DNA of 64,000 bases from NCBI GenBank assembly GCA_029215795.1, contig JARDYH010000003.1, positions 69,622,609-69,686,608 of the forward strand. Direction: 5' to 3'. The stretch comes from Anniella stebbinsi. Taxonomy: Eukaryota; Chordata; Lepidosauria; Squamata; Anniellidae. Within the stretch, counting starts at the first letter, position 1, and each line of letters opens with the position of its first letter. A program made the position numbers and the translations under genes. This document shows positions 32,494 to 43,619 of this stretch, piece by piece. Under the pieces are notes generated by a model. It was not told the origin of the DNA. It searched no databases and was given only the letters and a program-made list of their open reading frames with translations.

Positions 32494-32755
32494 TTGTATG
32501 TCCCACTAGTGGCAGACAATGATGTGGTATGGGGATGTGGAATTTTGCAGGGTAAGCGTGTCATGATGGAAAGCAAAATGTACAAATTAGACATTTTGGA
32601 GATAGAGGGTCGTCACTCCACATGGAACTTGTTGGCAAACCCTGTTTCTTTTAACTTTTAGTTCCACCCTATAGAAAGGAGCCAATTTCCTTTGCTGATT
32701 TATTTTCAGGTATGATACCATTCACTAAGAAGTGCTAAGTCATTTAAGATCATGA
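32494..32755 (+). repeat. ~260-bp interspersed repeat, copy 2
   Basis: Same orientation and order of landmarks as 29428-29700, about 3.07 kb downstream. The two copies are perhaps 70-75% alike by eye, so they are separate old insertions or an old duplication. Confidence 0.8.
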
Positions 32756-35700
32756 GTGGCTTTCATTATACCTCTCTGAGCAGGACTGGCATTGGGGGTT
32801 GGCCTCGAGGCTTGTGCCCAAACAGGGGGCTCAGTTGTCAACCCCCTAGAGTCCCCTCCACTTTGCTATTGCTATCCCTTAGTCCTCTCCTCTTTGCTAT
32901 TGCTACCTGTTCACCAGCCCTTTCCAAACAATTGAGCAGCAGAGACAGGAGCAAGGACAAGGAACAGCTCCTCTGTTCACCTTGCTCTTTTCCACTGGGG
33001 ACAGGGACCAGGGTAAGGAAGAGGTGAGCAATGATAGGGATGAGAAGAAGATGATGCATCCCAGGGAGGGGGTGCTAAAAGCATCTTGTCCAAGTCTCCC
33101 AATTGTTGGGCACCATTGTTCTGTTTTTCATTTCTAAATGTTTTACAGAGGACTACATGTGCACAGTTTACTAGAGCTTTCAGTTCCATTGTGTATCCAT
33201 CCCTCTACATTAGTGAGGCCAATGGCACACCGATACTGCGAAACTGCAAAAAGGCCACCAATGTGACGGAATGCAGAGTTGTTTCAAGTCTCCTTTTGTG
33301 TGGTGTTTTACTAAAATGCAGGTGTGCAGTGACAAAAAACAGATCAATCCAATGTGACATGCATGTATATACAGCAGCATTGAGTTACTTTTTGTGCAGT
33401 GTTTAACTAATGCATAGCACTGCAGGAAGTTGCAGTGCCTTAGCAAGGGGTACATGCACATCAATAATTCTGGGGCAGGGGAGAGATTCAAAGCAAATGA
33501 AAGAATTGAAAACTGCAGCTAACTGCCCATGCTCCAGTTCTGGCATTGTTTTTAGTGTATATATAGCTAAACTAAAGCTCAGTAGGAATGGAATGCAGAC
33601 CAACCCCCAGAACAGTAAAGAATCAGAACAGGGGAAAACCCTGATCCCTGAGAATGCATATGCACATAAGGATGTTTGGGGATTTTGCTTAGTCTGGATT
33701 TGGAATTGATCTGACCAGATGTATGCCTCCTGAACAAACATGCAGAGATATTAATCTGTTTCTGCCTTCCGGATTTTGCAATACAGTTTTTGGCTTAAAA
33801 AGTCTCCAAAATGCATCTAAAAAAATTGTATTTTATGATATGTGTATAAAATAAGAATTTGAGAATAAAATATCTATAAAATGTATACAAATTATCATGC
33901 AGATTAAAACACACACATTCCACAGATAAATGCAGAAACAGGCCAGAATGGACTTATGAAAGACCTTACGCAAAAGTGACATACTCTGAAAATAGTCTGA
34001 TCTGTCCATCGCTAAATATATATATGATTCTTTGAATAAGTTAAAGAATATAGGAAGGAGCAAGAATCAAAATGACAAAATACTCCAAAATTCTTGATTT
34101 TAGAGAAGTGACGCTAAACCTGCACTTCTAGCCTGGAATGTGTATGTGTATACACATTGTTTACCTGATTGCATTTGATAGTTTAAGTCCTCTTTTATTT
34201 TATGTTTTTTATTTAGCTGTTTGTATTTTACGTGTTGATTTGCACACAGAAGTGGACGATTTATTTAAAAAAAACAAATAATAAAATGTGATTTATTAAA
34301 GGCAATAAGAAATAAAAATATTATTATTAACATTTCGCTGTAGCTTTTGCATGGAGGAAAAAAGAGGCAAAAATCTCTGTGACGGCTTTCTGAAACAGCC
34401 AGGAGATCCTTTACAATGTTGCCTGACTGTTCCGCGTTTCCCATCCCCCTTCCTTTTAGTAGTCTCATGACAATGAGCCATTGGTTATTTGGAGACATCT
34501 ATTTAGCTTTAAAATCCTGCACTTTAATAATAAAAATAGTAATACATTCTAATTAAAACGAATGGGGTTAATGGCAGGTCCATAAGGAAACAGGGAGATG
34601 GAGATCAATGGACTTCTGAATTTGCTTTTAGGGACTGGTATTAAAGACAACAGGATAATAAACTAAGCAATTATCTTTGATATACCTTATGATATAATTG
34701 CCCCACAGGGTGAATCTGCACCACAGGAAATAGAGTTCTCCGCTAAGTTTGTAACCTTGTTAATCTGATCTATGTAGCAGTCAACATTTAAATACTACTC
34801 CGCTGCGGGAAAATCCACCATACTGTTCCTAAGCTGCCACCATAAACTGGATGATAAAGATGATGGCCTATCATTACGACTACTGATGGGTTGATTCATT
34901 GGCAGCGTCATCTCTGAGATCAGCCAAGTTAACTGCAGGTCATCTTTCAAAACATCTGTGTGTCTAAAAGGAAGCTTATTTAGCTAGATAGCAGCACAAG
35001 TAGAATACTCCTGATTATCATAAAGGTCAGACATGCACATTTTAACGGGTGGTAATGAGTAGTTTTAAATATGTTTGAGCCTTTTCTTAATCCTGCCATG
35101 TCACAAGGCTTCTATTGTTATGCACCAAAGAATGTGCCTTTAATTGTACCATTTGCCCTATTGTATCTTGATCATAGAGCAGGAAGCGCAATGCAACTTG
35201 TGATAACCGCCTACCACATGTCCTAATAATTACTAGCCTTCGGTAAATTACAGAGGGAAGCAACACAGGAGACTGGTTAAAACAAAGGGCTCTGAAAAGT
35301 TGCAAGTGTTATTTAAAGAGTTGCATGTACTGTACCAAATTGTGCCAAATTTGTGCTTCAAAGCAGTGAATCTGCCTGCCTGTTACAGATCTCTTTTAAA
35401 GCTGCAACAGAAAACATAGGGAGATTTCAGGAAAATTTGGAGAAATGGTTTAATATAATTAAGAATTGGTCGGTTCTTAAGAAATTTTATATTAATAAAT
35501 TAAGTCACCCATGAGGAGAGAAATACCAGAATCTGTCAACAAAATGAGCATTAGTAGCTAGTTGTCTAACAGATATTTGTCTCGAGTGTCAGACAGGATA
35601 TATTTTTATATGGAGACGCACTAAGCAAATAGTGGTTTGTAAAGGGTGGGCTATCTCACAGTTTCACATTTAATCGCTCTGAGCAATTATTTCCTGGAAC

Positions 35701-35976
35701 ATTTCATGAAAAGAATCTTGTATTAAAAAATGACAAGTTCAAACACTTCAGAACGGTATCTATAAAAATTATGACAGATGTGTAAAATGTTATTCTTAAG
35801 GTTATTTAAAAAAACTATACAGAGAAATCTAATTGCTCTCAATGGATATGTTGGTATGTTTGGTGCTGGTCCTGTTGTCACCTCGTTCTTTAAATGCCTG
35901 CTCAACATCGACTTTAGTGTAATAGTTTTCATAGTTCTGATTCCATTTGTCTTAACTATGTCTTCCTTACAAGTTA
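32756..35976. other. long single-copy-like stretch; candidate conserved non-coding DNA
   Basis: No transposon recognised, apart from a weak echo of the 30521 element at 34688. Parts such as 34260-34560, 34660-35010 and 35400-35720 are AT-rich and dense in TAATTA/TTAAT words. The frames at 33086-33741 on both strands overlap and lack protein features. Confidence 0.4.
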
Positions 35977-35984
35977 CTACAGTC

Positions 35985-36120
35985 AGTGGAGGCTGGTGGC
36001 TCTGATGTCAGTGGGGTGGTGATCAACCTTGAATAGCTCCTTTAGAATTCTAACTGATTCTGACTGAAACCCGGAATGGATTCACCACCCCACGGACATT
36101 GGAGCCACCAGCCTCCACTG
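35985..36120. mobile_element. hAT-like fold-back MITE (136 bp)
   Basis: Ends CAGTGGAGGCTGGTGGCTC and GAGCCACCAGCCTCCACTG are perfect 19-bp inverted repeats. Flanks ACTACAGT (35977-35984) and ACTACAGG (36121-36128) match at 7 of 8 positions, consistent with the 8-bp duplication of hAT elements. The interior also pairs (GTGGGGTGGTGA with TTCACCACCCCAC). Confidence 0.9.
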
Positions 36121-36128
36121 ACTACAGG

Positions 36129-36861
36129 TGAACTAAAGGGAGCATGTAGGGATCATTTTATGTAATTGTTAAAGAATTCAAAATAATAGCTACATTTCTG
36201 TTTATTTTATTTATTTACAATATTTGTTTGCCACTCCACATCCAGACAGATTCCGGACAGGTTCTTTCGACATCCATATGAGGAGGTACTGCTGCCTCCA
36301 GTTACAGGAGGTCCATGTGTACATTTAAGTATATCCTCTGAACAGGAGAAGAAAATAATATTTTTATGCCTCCGAGGAAAAGATGATAACTAGGAATGGA
36401 GGAAATCACCTCTGTCCAGCATTTGCTGAACCACCGCCTGCCCCTGCAAGCTGCACCCTGCGAGCTGCTAGATGGCCCAGCGAGCACCCGATGAGTGCTG
36501 TGAGGCTGCCCGTTCCCTTAGTAAGGTGTCATTTTGCGTAGAAATGGCAGCTTGGGATTTCTGGAAATCTAATATTGCATAAAGGATGCCTTTACAGCCA
36601 CCATTTTTGTAGATTACTGGAAATCCACAAGCCACCATTTTATTGTAAAATGGCAGGTCACTAAGGGGATAGGTGGTGAACAAGTCTAGTAAGGGGATGC
36701 AGCTCAGCAAGCAGGGGTCTGGGAGTCCGAGCAGGGGGATGGAGTCCACCAGATTCCACTCTCGTGACATCCCTAGTGATAATCCATTAGTATGAATAGT
36801 ACAGCACACCCTTGTTTTCTTTTAGGATAATTGTACATCACTATTGTTCAATTGTACATCT
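36129..36861. other. single-copy-like stretch, nothing recognised
   Basis: The 113-codon minus frame (36468-36809) has no recognisable domain. Confidence 0.4.
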
Positions 36862-37125
36862 AAGAGAGTGTGCTGTAGTGGTTAGAGTGTTGGACTGGAA
36901 CTCAGGAAATGTGGGTCTAGCCCCCACTTGGCCATGAAGCTCCTTGTGTGACTTTGGCCCGTCATGGACTCCACATCACCTGCCTCACAGGATTGTTATG
37001 GGGATAAAATGGAAAGGAGGAAGACCATCTTGGGTTTCCTATTTCTTATTTATTTATTTATTGCATTTTTATACTGCCCAATAGCCGAAGCTCTCTTACA
37101 AGAGAAAAAAAATGGTGGGATATAA
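36862..37125 (+). mobile_element. tRNA-derived SINE with an L2 tail inserted
   Basis: The head 'GCTGTAGTGGTTAGAGTGTT' and 'GGATTGTTATGGGGATAAAA' match the SINE at 13811. The SINE's end 'ATGGTGGGATATAAATATAA' is at 37112 onward, displaced by about 60 bp of minus-strand L2 tail at 37040-37098 ('TATTTATTTATTGCATTTTT', 'ATACTGCCCAATAGCCGAAG'). Confidence 0.75.
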
Positions 37126-37284
37126 ATATAAATATATCCCATGATGCAATAAGAGTTTTTAAAAGCATTATTACTGTGATGCTAGGGTGGATTATGGAGG
37201 GCAGGCTGCAGGCCTAACCTGAAGTCTCCACAGGCTGAAAATGGTCTATGCACCAGTGCTTCCCACCCATGCCTTAGTGAAGGG

Positions 37285-39624
37285 ATGCAGAACCTCAAGC
37301 ATGGAGATAGAGGAAGGAACTAGAGAAACGGCTATCCTTGACTTGATACTGACCAATAGGGATGACTTAGTGGATAAAGTGGCAGTTACGGGAACTCTGG
37401 GGGAAAATGACTACGTCATACTTAAGTTCTTGATTTTAAAGGAAGCAAAAGCTGAGTGTAGCCGTACTCGTACTCTGGATTTCAGGAAAGCCGATTTGAA
37501 TAAACTCAGAACTATGATAAGTAAGGTCCCATGGCAAATGACCCTAATGAGAATAGGAGTCCGAGATGGGTTGGAGTTTTTAAAAAAGGAAAATTTAAAG
37601 GCACAATTACAAACAATTCCAACAAGGAAAAAAGATTGAAGATAACAGAAGAAACCAATGTGACTCCACAAAAAGCTTAGAGATGACCTGAAAATAAAAA
37701 AGGATACATATAGGAAGTGGAAGGAAGGCCAGGCTACAAAAGAAGAGTACAAACAAGTAGCACAGAAGTGCCGGAATGGTGTCAGGAAGGCTAAAGTTGA
37801 GAATGAGCTGAGGCTAGTGAGGGATGCTAAAAGCAATAAAAAGGCTTTCTTCAGATATGTGAATAGTAAAATACAGAGGAAAGAAATAGTAGTTCAACTG
37901 CTTCATGAGGATGGCAAATTGGTAACAGATGACAAAGAAAAGGCCGAAGTGCTCAATTCCTACTTTGGCTCAGTCTTCTCCCAAAAGCGGGTCTATGACC
38001 CCCCTGGAAAAAGTGAAGTACAAACTGAAGGGGCAGGATTGCAGTTTGAGATTGATAAACAAATGGTCAAAGAACACCTAATTTCTTTAAACAAGTTCAA
38101 ATCTCTAGGGCCCGATGAACTGCATCTTATAGTCATAAAGGAGCTGGCAGAAGAACTCTCAGAACCACTCTCTATTATTTTTGCGAAATCATGGAAGACG
38201 GGTGAAGTGCCAGACAATTGGAGGAGGGCTAATGTTATCTCTATCTTCAAAAAGGGTAAAAAGGAGGAACCTGGGAACTACAGACCAGTCAGTCTGACAT
38301 CCATCCCTGGGAAATTTTTGGAGCAGATTATAAAGAAGTCAATCTGTAAGCACCTTGAAAACAATGCAGTGATTACTAGAAGCCAGCATGGATTTGTCAA
38401 GAACAAATCCTGTGAGACTAATCTGATCTCATTTTTTGATCGGTTAACCTCCCTTGTGGACTGTGGGAATGCTTTGTACATAGTATATCTTGACTTCAGC
38501 AAAGCTTTTACAAAGTGCCCCATGACATTCTGATTAACAAACTAGTGAAAAGTGGACTAGATGGAACAACTATTAGGCGGATCCACAGTTGGCTACAGAA
38601 TCGGACTCAAAGAGTGCTTATCAATGGTACCTTTTCATACTGGGGAAGGTAATGAGCGGGGTACTGCAGGGCTCAGTCCTGGGCCCAGTGCTCTTCAACA
38701 TTTTTATTAATGATTTGGATGAGGAGGTGCAAGGAATGCTTATCAAATTTGCAGATGACAAAATTGGGTGGGGTTGCTAATACCCTGGAAGACAGAATCA
38801 AACTTCAAAGTGAGCTTGATAGACTGGAGTGCTGGGCTGAAAATAACAGAATGAAATTTAATAGGGATAAATGCCAAGTTCTACACCTAGGAAACAGAAA
38901 CCAAATGCACAGTTACAAGATGGGGTATACTTGGCTAATCAATACAACAAACGAGAAGGATCTTGGAATTGTTGTAGATCACAAGCTGAATATGAGCCAA
39001 CAGTTTGATGTGGCTGCAAAACAAGTAAATGCTATTTTGAGTTGCTTTAATAAAGGATAGCTTCCAAATTGCATGACATACTGGTTCCCCTTTATTTGGC
39101 ACTGATTGGGCCCCATCTTGAGTATTGCATCCAGTTCTGGGCACCACACTTCAAGAAGGATGCAGACAATCTGGAGCGTGTTCAGAGGAGAGCAACGAGG
39201 ATGATCAGGGGCCTGGAAACAAAGCCCTATGAGGAGAGACTGGGCATGTTTAGCCTGGAGAAGAGAAGATTGAGGGGAGACATGATAGCACTCTTCAAAT
39301 ACTAGAAAGGGTGTTATGGAGGAGGGCCAGGATCTCTTCTCGATCAACCCAGAGTGCAGGATACAGAATAATGGGCTCGAGTTACAGGAAGCCAGATTCC
39401 AACTGGACATCAGGAAAAACTTCCTGACTGTTACAGCAATACGACAGTGGAGCCAATTACCTAGGGAGGTCGTGGGCTCTCCCACCCTAGAGGCATTCAA
39501 GAGGCAGCTGGACAACCATCTGTCAGGCATGCTTTAAGGTGGATTCCTACATTGAGCAGGGGGTTGGACTTGCCTATTTCACACTTATAGGTCCCTCCCA
39601 ACTCTACTATTCTATGATTCTATG
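37285..39624 (+). mobile_element. CR1 LINE, 5'-truncated, through to the 3' end
   Basis: The longest CR1 copy in the window. It runs from the C-terminal part of the endonuclease ('ILDLILTNRDDLVDKVAVTG', about 37330), through the RT and the C-terminal region ('[20 protein letters not shown]', '[13 protein letters not shown]', 'LELQEARFQLDIRKNF'), to the terminal repeat 'ATTCTATGATTCTATG' (39609-39624). CR1 elements end in this octamer repeat instead of poly-A and usually show no target duplication, as here. Four or more frame disruptions make it dead. Confidence 0.92.
37817..38533 (+). pseudogene. CR1 ORF2 reverse transcriptase segment
   Basis: 238 open codons covering the N-terminal half of the RT. 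It includes 'NWRRANVISIFKKGKK', 'GNYRPVSLTSIPGKFLEQII' (RT motif 2 region, about residues 153-172), 'SQHGFVKNKSCETNLISFFD' and 'YLDFSKAF' (motif A with its catalytic aspartate, about residues 224-231). A one-base loss just after 'FSKAF' (near 38510) throws the frame off and ends it with 'TKCPMTF'. The RT continues in other frames: the F-A-D-D catalytic box lies in the frame 38589-38780 ('[10 protein letters not shown]'). The thumb/C-terminal parts are at 38710-39060, 39069-39305 and 39316-39537. No initiation codon in the family sense; the first Met is incidental. Confidence 0.9.
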
Positions 39625-40124
39625 AGGGCACATCTATCCATACAGGGTTCCCACCTTCCTCTGCCCCCCTTCCCACCCACCCCAGAACCACAGGTTTGAT
39701 TGGTACCTGGATTTGTGCAGTTTTTTCCACATTCCAAAATTTTGAAATGCTTCTCCAAAAGCTTAGGGCCAAGACCAAATGTTCCTTTAAGTATACATAA
39801 CTGAGCTCCCCATGCTCTACTGCAAGTGTGCAATTGGGACCATGGTGCTTCGGGAGAAGAGGGTTTGAAATTCTTCCACCCTCATTTTCGTCCACAAATT
39901 CCATCCCCCTTCATTGGAATCAATGGAAACTTTTTAAAATGCCCCCCTGGGGGCAGAGGAATTTTGGCACGAAAATGATGATGGGAGGAAGATCAAAACC
40001 TCCTCTCTCAAAGTGCCATGGTTCTGATCCAAATTTGGACTGTACACTTCCAGGAGAGTAGGAAAGACAGTTACTCATAGCTCAACTATGTATGATTAAA
40101 ATAATGTTTAACTTGGTCCTTAGT
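39625..40124. other. possible fold-back repeat related to 60265-60640
   Basis: 'GATCCAAATTTGGACTGTAC' (40028) resembles 'GATCCAAATTGGGACTGCAC' (60568). Both regions carry C-rich 'TTCCACCCTC'/'CCCCCC' tracts around a sentence-like 'AATCAATGG'. The evidence is thin. Confidence 0.3.
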
Positions 40125-40580
40125 TATTGGCTTCTTCTTCTTTAAGATGCCTTCTCCTATCAGAGGTTAGCTATCATTACAACTATTTTTGGTTTTGACA
40201 CCACTGCTCTAAATAATTGTATAGAAGTACAGCTATACCATCCCCCCCCTCCAAGTTCTTTATCCAGGATGTTCATCTCCTTTCCACTGATATTTTTATG
40301 TTGATTATAATATTGTATAATTGTATAATAAGTTAGAGTATGGTGTATTTTTCTCTTCAAATAATATGACCAAGATATTGTAATTTTATTCTTTTGAGGG
40401 TATTTATTAATTCCATTTGTTTGCTTGTCGTACGTAGTACGTCCTCAATTGTTATCCGGTCAATGTCCACTGTATCTTCAACATATGTTGGTAACTTGGT
40501 ATAGCCACATTTTGAAAGATTTGATTTTTCTCAAATTTTTCTTCTCAAGTGTCCACTCCATAAAACAATATTGAAAACAT
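40125..40580 (-). pseudogene. RTE-like endonuclease-RT LINE, C-terminal fragment
   Basis: The minus strand, read across two or three frameshifts and several stops, gives the familiar C-terminal order of RTE-type 'endonuclease-reverse transcriptases'. An 'FYGV.TWTL'-like start near 40550 leads to 'KIKSFKMWLYQ', then 'DRITIEDVLRTTSKQMELIN', 'LKRIKLQYLGHII' and 'REKY.IL'. A basic linker follows, and then 'TSIQLFRAVVSKPKIVVMIA' (40160-40360 frame). This part lies after the RT palm, in the thumb. No catalytic residues are present. Clade assignment is from memory of the family pattern and should be regarded as provisional. Confidence 0.65.
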
Positions 40581-42691
40581 GTAACATCTTACCATCCAAA
40601 TTCTTAATTACTGGGAGTGAGATCCATAAGCTAAAATCTGCTGGTATTTTTTGTTTTTTGTCCCCGCCTCCTTTGGTCCTGAGCACCAGTGGAATGTGAC
40701 TCCTGATAGCTTATCAGAAATGGAATTGGCTGGAAGAGGTTCTGCCCACCCTGTTAAATGCACTATAAGCTATGAAGCGGGAGGGGTTGTAATAAATGCA
40801 ACCCTGACAACAAGGATGTGGCAGACAAAGCAATTCTGCCTTCAGAACCTCAAATCCAGTTGACTTTTATGTTGCTTACATCCCATAATGGAACAGGATT
40901 GCAGTTGTTCAGCCTGATCTTATGCATATTTACTTGGCAGTAAGTCCTACTATGTTCAATACTGCCCCCTTTCAGTGTTCAGAGGACTGTAGCTTTAGTT
41001 AGCTAAGCCATTCCAAGATTACTCCTGTGCAATTGTTAAACTGCAAGGCAGCAATACTTAGACTACTGTCCATTGAACTTAGTGGAACCTCTGGTAAACA
41101 TGAGCACAATTACGTACACTGTGACACACATATGTTGCTTCGTTTGCAAATCCATCTTATGATAAATCACTGATTGCTTGAGAATCCCGAAAGGCTTGTA
41201 TAGGTGCAGATTTTGGACAGACACTTGTGTTTATTCTTGTGAAACCCTGCATTCCCAGTGGCAAAGGGCAAAACTGATGGTAGGGCCTTTCAGCAATAGT
41301 TTCTGGTTACTGTAACAATAGAGAAGATAATGACAGGTTTGGGGCATCTACAATGTAGCTTTTTTCCCTTTCTTTTTTAACTGTAAAATGAAGATGATAG
41401 TTGCTTCACAGGAAAGCTGTCAGGTTAAATTAATAACTGCTTCTAAAGCTGAGGGATACCCTTGGATAGCACTACGATATTACAGTAGTGTCATTGACAA
41501 CTCTGTTGTAAAGGGTGCTTTGAGCTTTTAATGGAAGCCTAACTAAAGCTCGCCTATTTCACACTTCATTGGTAGAATCTAGCCTTCCATTTTGATACAA
41601 TAGCTCTTCACAGGCTAACTAATACAACTATGTAATGTTTTTAGTGGAATAGTCACATTGCAGATGAACTACTGTATATTGTCCATTTTAAACATTTTCC
41701 TATGTTACTTTGCGTTTTGAAGCTATACTTCAAATGTCTAGACATCTTCACGAGCTTTTAACTCCAGCTAGTGTTCTGGGAATTCTGGAACCTTGTCTCA
41801 GCTCTTGGTTAAAGATGCTGAATCCAGCAAACCTATACATCACTTGTATGAGTCCCATTAGGAGAACTGAGGTGCTCTAATTGGCCCAAAAGAATGTCGG
41901 TCACTCAATTGGCCATTGGCTACCTTAAAGAGGTAGTGTCTACAAGCTATAAGGAATGGGAGAGAGGGAAGAGGGGACTGCCTTTACTTTAGTACTTCCT
42001 GCACATAAGGATGGCATCATTTAATTGGCGTACTGCCTGCCATCTTGTTGCTTCAACCTCTCAGTTCTCTGTGGGAGTCTTCTATTTTAATTAGAGTTTG
42101 GTTATAATTTTTAGCTTACTGCTCTCCAAGATGACTATGCTTGAATCATGGATGGAAATATAGAACTCCCACTCTGCCTATAAGTGATTTACTGCATGCT
42201 TGTGACTGGCCACTCACAGAAGTTTACAGGTGCTTTACACTATGTTGTCAACCTCCATGTTTCCCGCCATAATCTCACTTTTGAAAAGATTGGAGATAAT
42301 TCAGTAATTGAAATTATCGTAGGATATACTCAGTGTGTAAAGCTGGCGTTGTGCTATAATACAACCACGAGATGGTGGAATTTCATTGAACATAATACAG
42401 CATTGCCAAAAGGGGAAGTTTTCAATTCCAATTCATGAGATCACCCTCTAAAGGAGCGCATTGTAAACCTGAAAGAACTCTGGAAGAAGAAAGCCCAGTA
42501 AGAGTGTGGGTTTTTTCTTTAATGTACAGGCACTCTTAGTCAAAGTCTTTTAAAAAGAGTAGCTAAGGGGGACTTATAAAAGGTAAGAGGGCCAGGCTCC
42601 AACTGGTCCCTCTTTAATTCAAGACATGGCAAACTAGCCCCATTGAGATTGGAGAGGCACTTAGACTTGGCCAGATCTACACCTCATGTTA
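40581..42691. other. single-copy-like stretch, nothing recognised
   Basis: The 84-codon frame at 42184-42438 has a mixed, protein-like composition but no recognisable motif, splice context or partner. 42668-42690 (GGCCAGATCTACACC) looks like one end of a Harbinger-like MITE, disrupted by the next element. Confidence 0.4.
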
Positions 42692-42699
42692 TATTAATA

Positions 42700-43611
42700 T
42701 AAGGTGACCAGATTTTGGAAACCAAAATCCCGGTCCAAATTGGCCGCCCAAAGGGGGCGTGCCCACCAAAGCAGACCCCCAAAACATAAAATAAAAAAAT
42801 AAAAAGGCCACCCGCCATGCGGCCAACAAGCAGACAACCCCCTGCCACCCCCCCCACACGAAACAAACCCCAAGCCACCCACCCCCTAAAAAACCCAGCC
42901 CGGACCTACTGGGTAATTGTGCCGCCGCTGCCAGGCTTATGCCACCACTGCCAGGCTCATGCTGCCGCCGCTGTCGCCAGGCTCATGCTGCCGGGCTTGT
43001 GCCACCACCGCCAGGCTCGTGCCAGCAGAGGCCCGATCACGACAAGCCCCGAGGAGGCCAAAGGCGAGGGTCGAATCCAGAAGTGATGAAATCAGTCCCC
43101 TCCCACCTCTTCTGTGTGGCCTCTGGCCTCCTCAGGGTTTGTCACAATGGCGACGAGCCCCGAGGAGCCCAGATGCCCATGCGGAAGAGGTGGGGGAGTC
43201 CAATTAAATCACTTCTGGAATCAGCCTTCTCCCGCCTCTTCTGCACGGGCTTTTGGGCTCCTTGAGGCTCGTTACTATTGCAACAAACCCCAAAGAGGTT
43301 GGAGGCTGCACAGAAGAGGCGGGTGAGGGCCAATTCTGGAAGTGATGTAATCGGCCTCCCCCGCCTCTTCTGCGTGGGCATCCGGGCTCCTCGGGGTTTG
43401 TCACGATGGCGACGAGCCCAGATGCCCGTGCAAAAGAGGCTGATTATATCACTTCCAGAATCGGCCCTCTACCGCCTCTTCCGTGCGGGCATCCGCCATC
43501 CAGGCTCCTCGAGGCTCGTTTCCCCGGTTTGCCCCTGCCACCCCCCGGTCGGCCCCGATCGCCCCAGTTTTCCCGGTTAGGACCGGGAAACCGGGTGATC
43601 TGGTCACCCTA
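42700..43611. mobile_element. hAT-like non-autonomous element (912 bp), exact 8-bp duplication
   Basis: Ends TAAGGTGACCAGATTTTGG and GATCTGGTCACCCTA. Perfect duplication TATTAATA at 42692-42699 and 43612-43619. The left third is C-rich with A runs. The middle is built from alternating inverted units of about 120-150 bp around GTTTGTCACAATGGCGACGA and CCGCCTCTTCTG. This explains why frames of 60-108 codons appear on both strands: all are palindrome shadows. High CpG density contrasts with AT-rich flanks. Non-coding; it would need a hAT transposase in trans. Confidence 0.9.
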
Positions 43612-43619
43612 TATTAATA

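Noticed and set aside
38979..39530. 183-codon minus-strand frame
   Set aside because: It is the antisense of the CR1 C-terminal coding region, which is clearly read on the plus strand.
42817..43580. Overlapping frames of 66-108 codons on both strands
   Set aside because: All lie within the alternating inverted units of the 42700 element; similar peptides on both strands are the signature of palindromic DNA, not genes.
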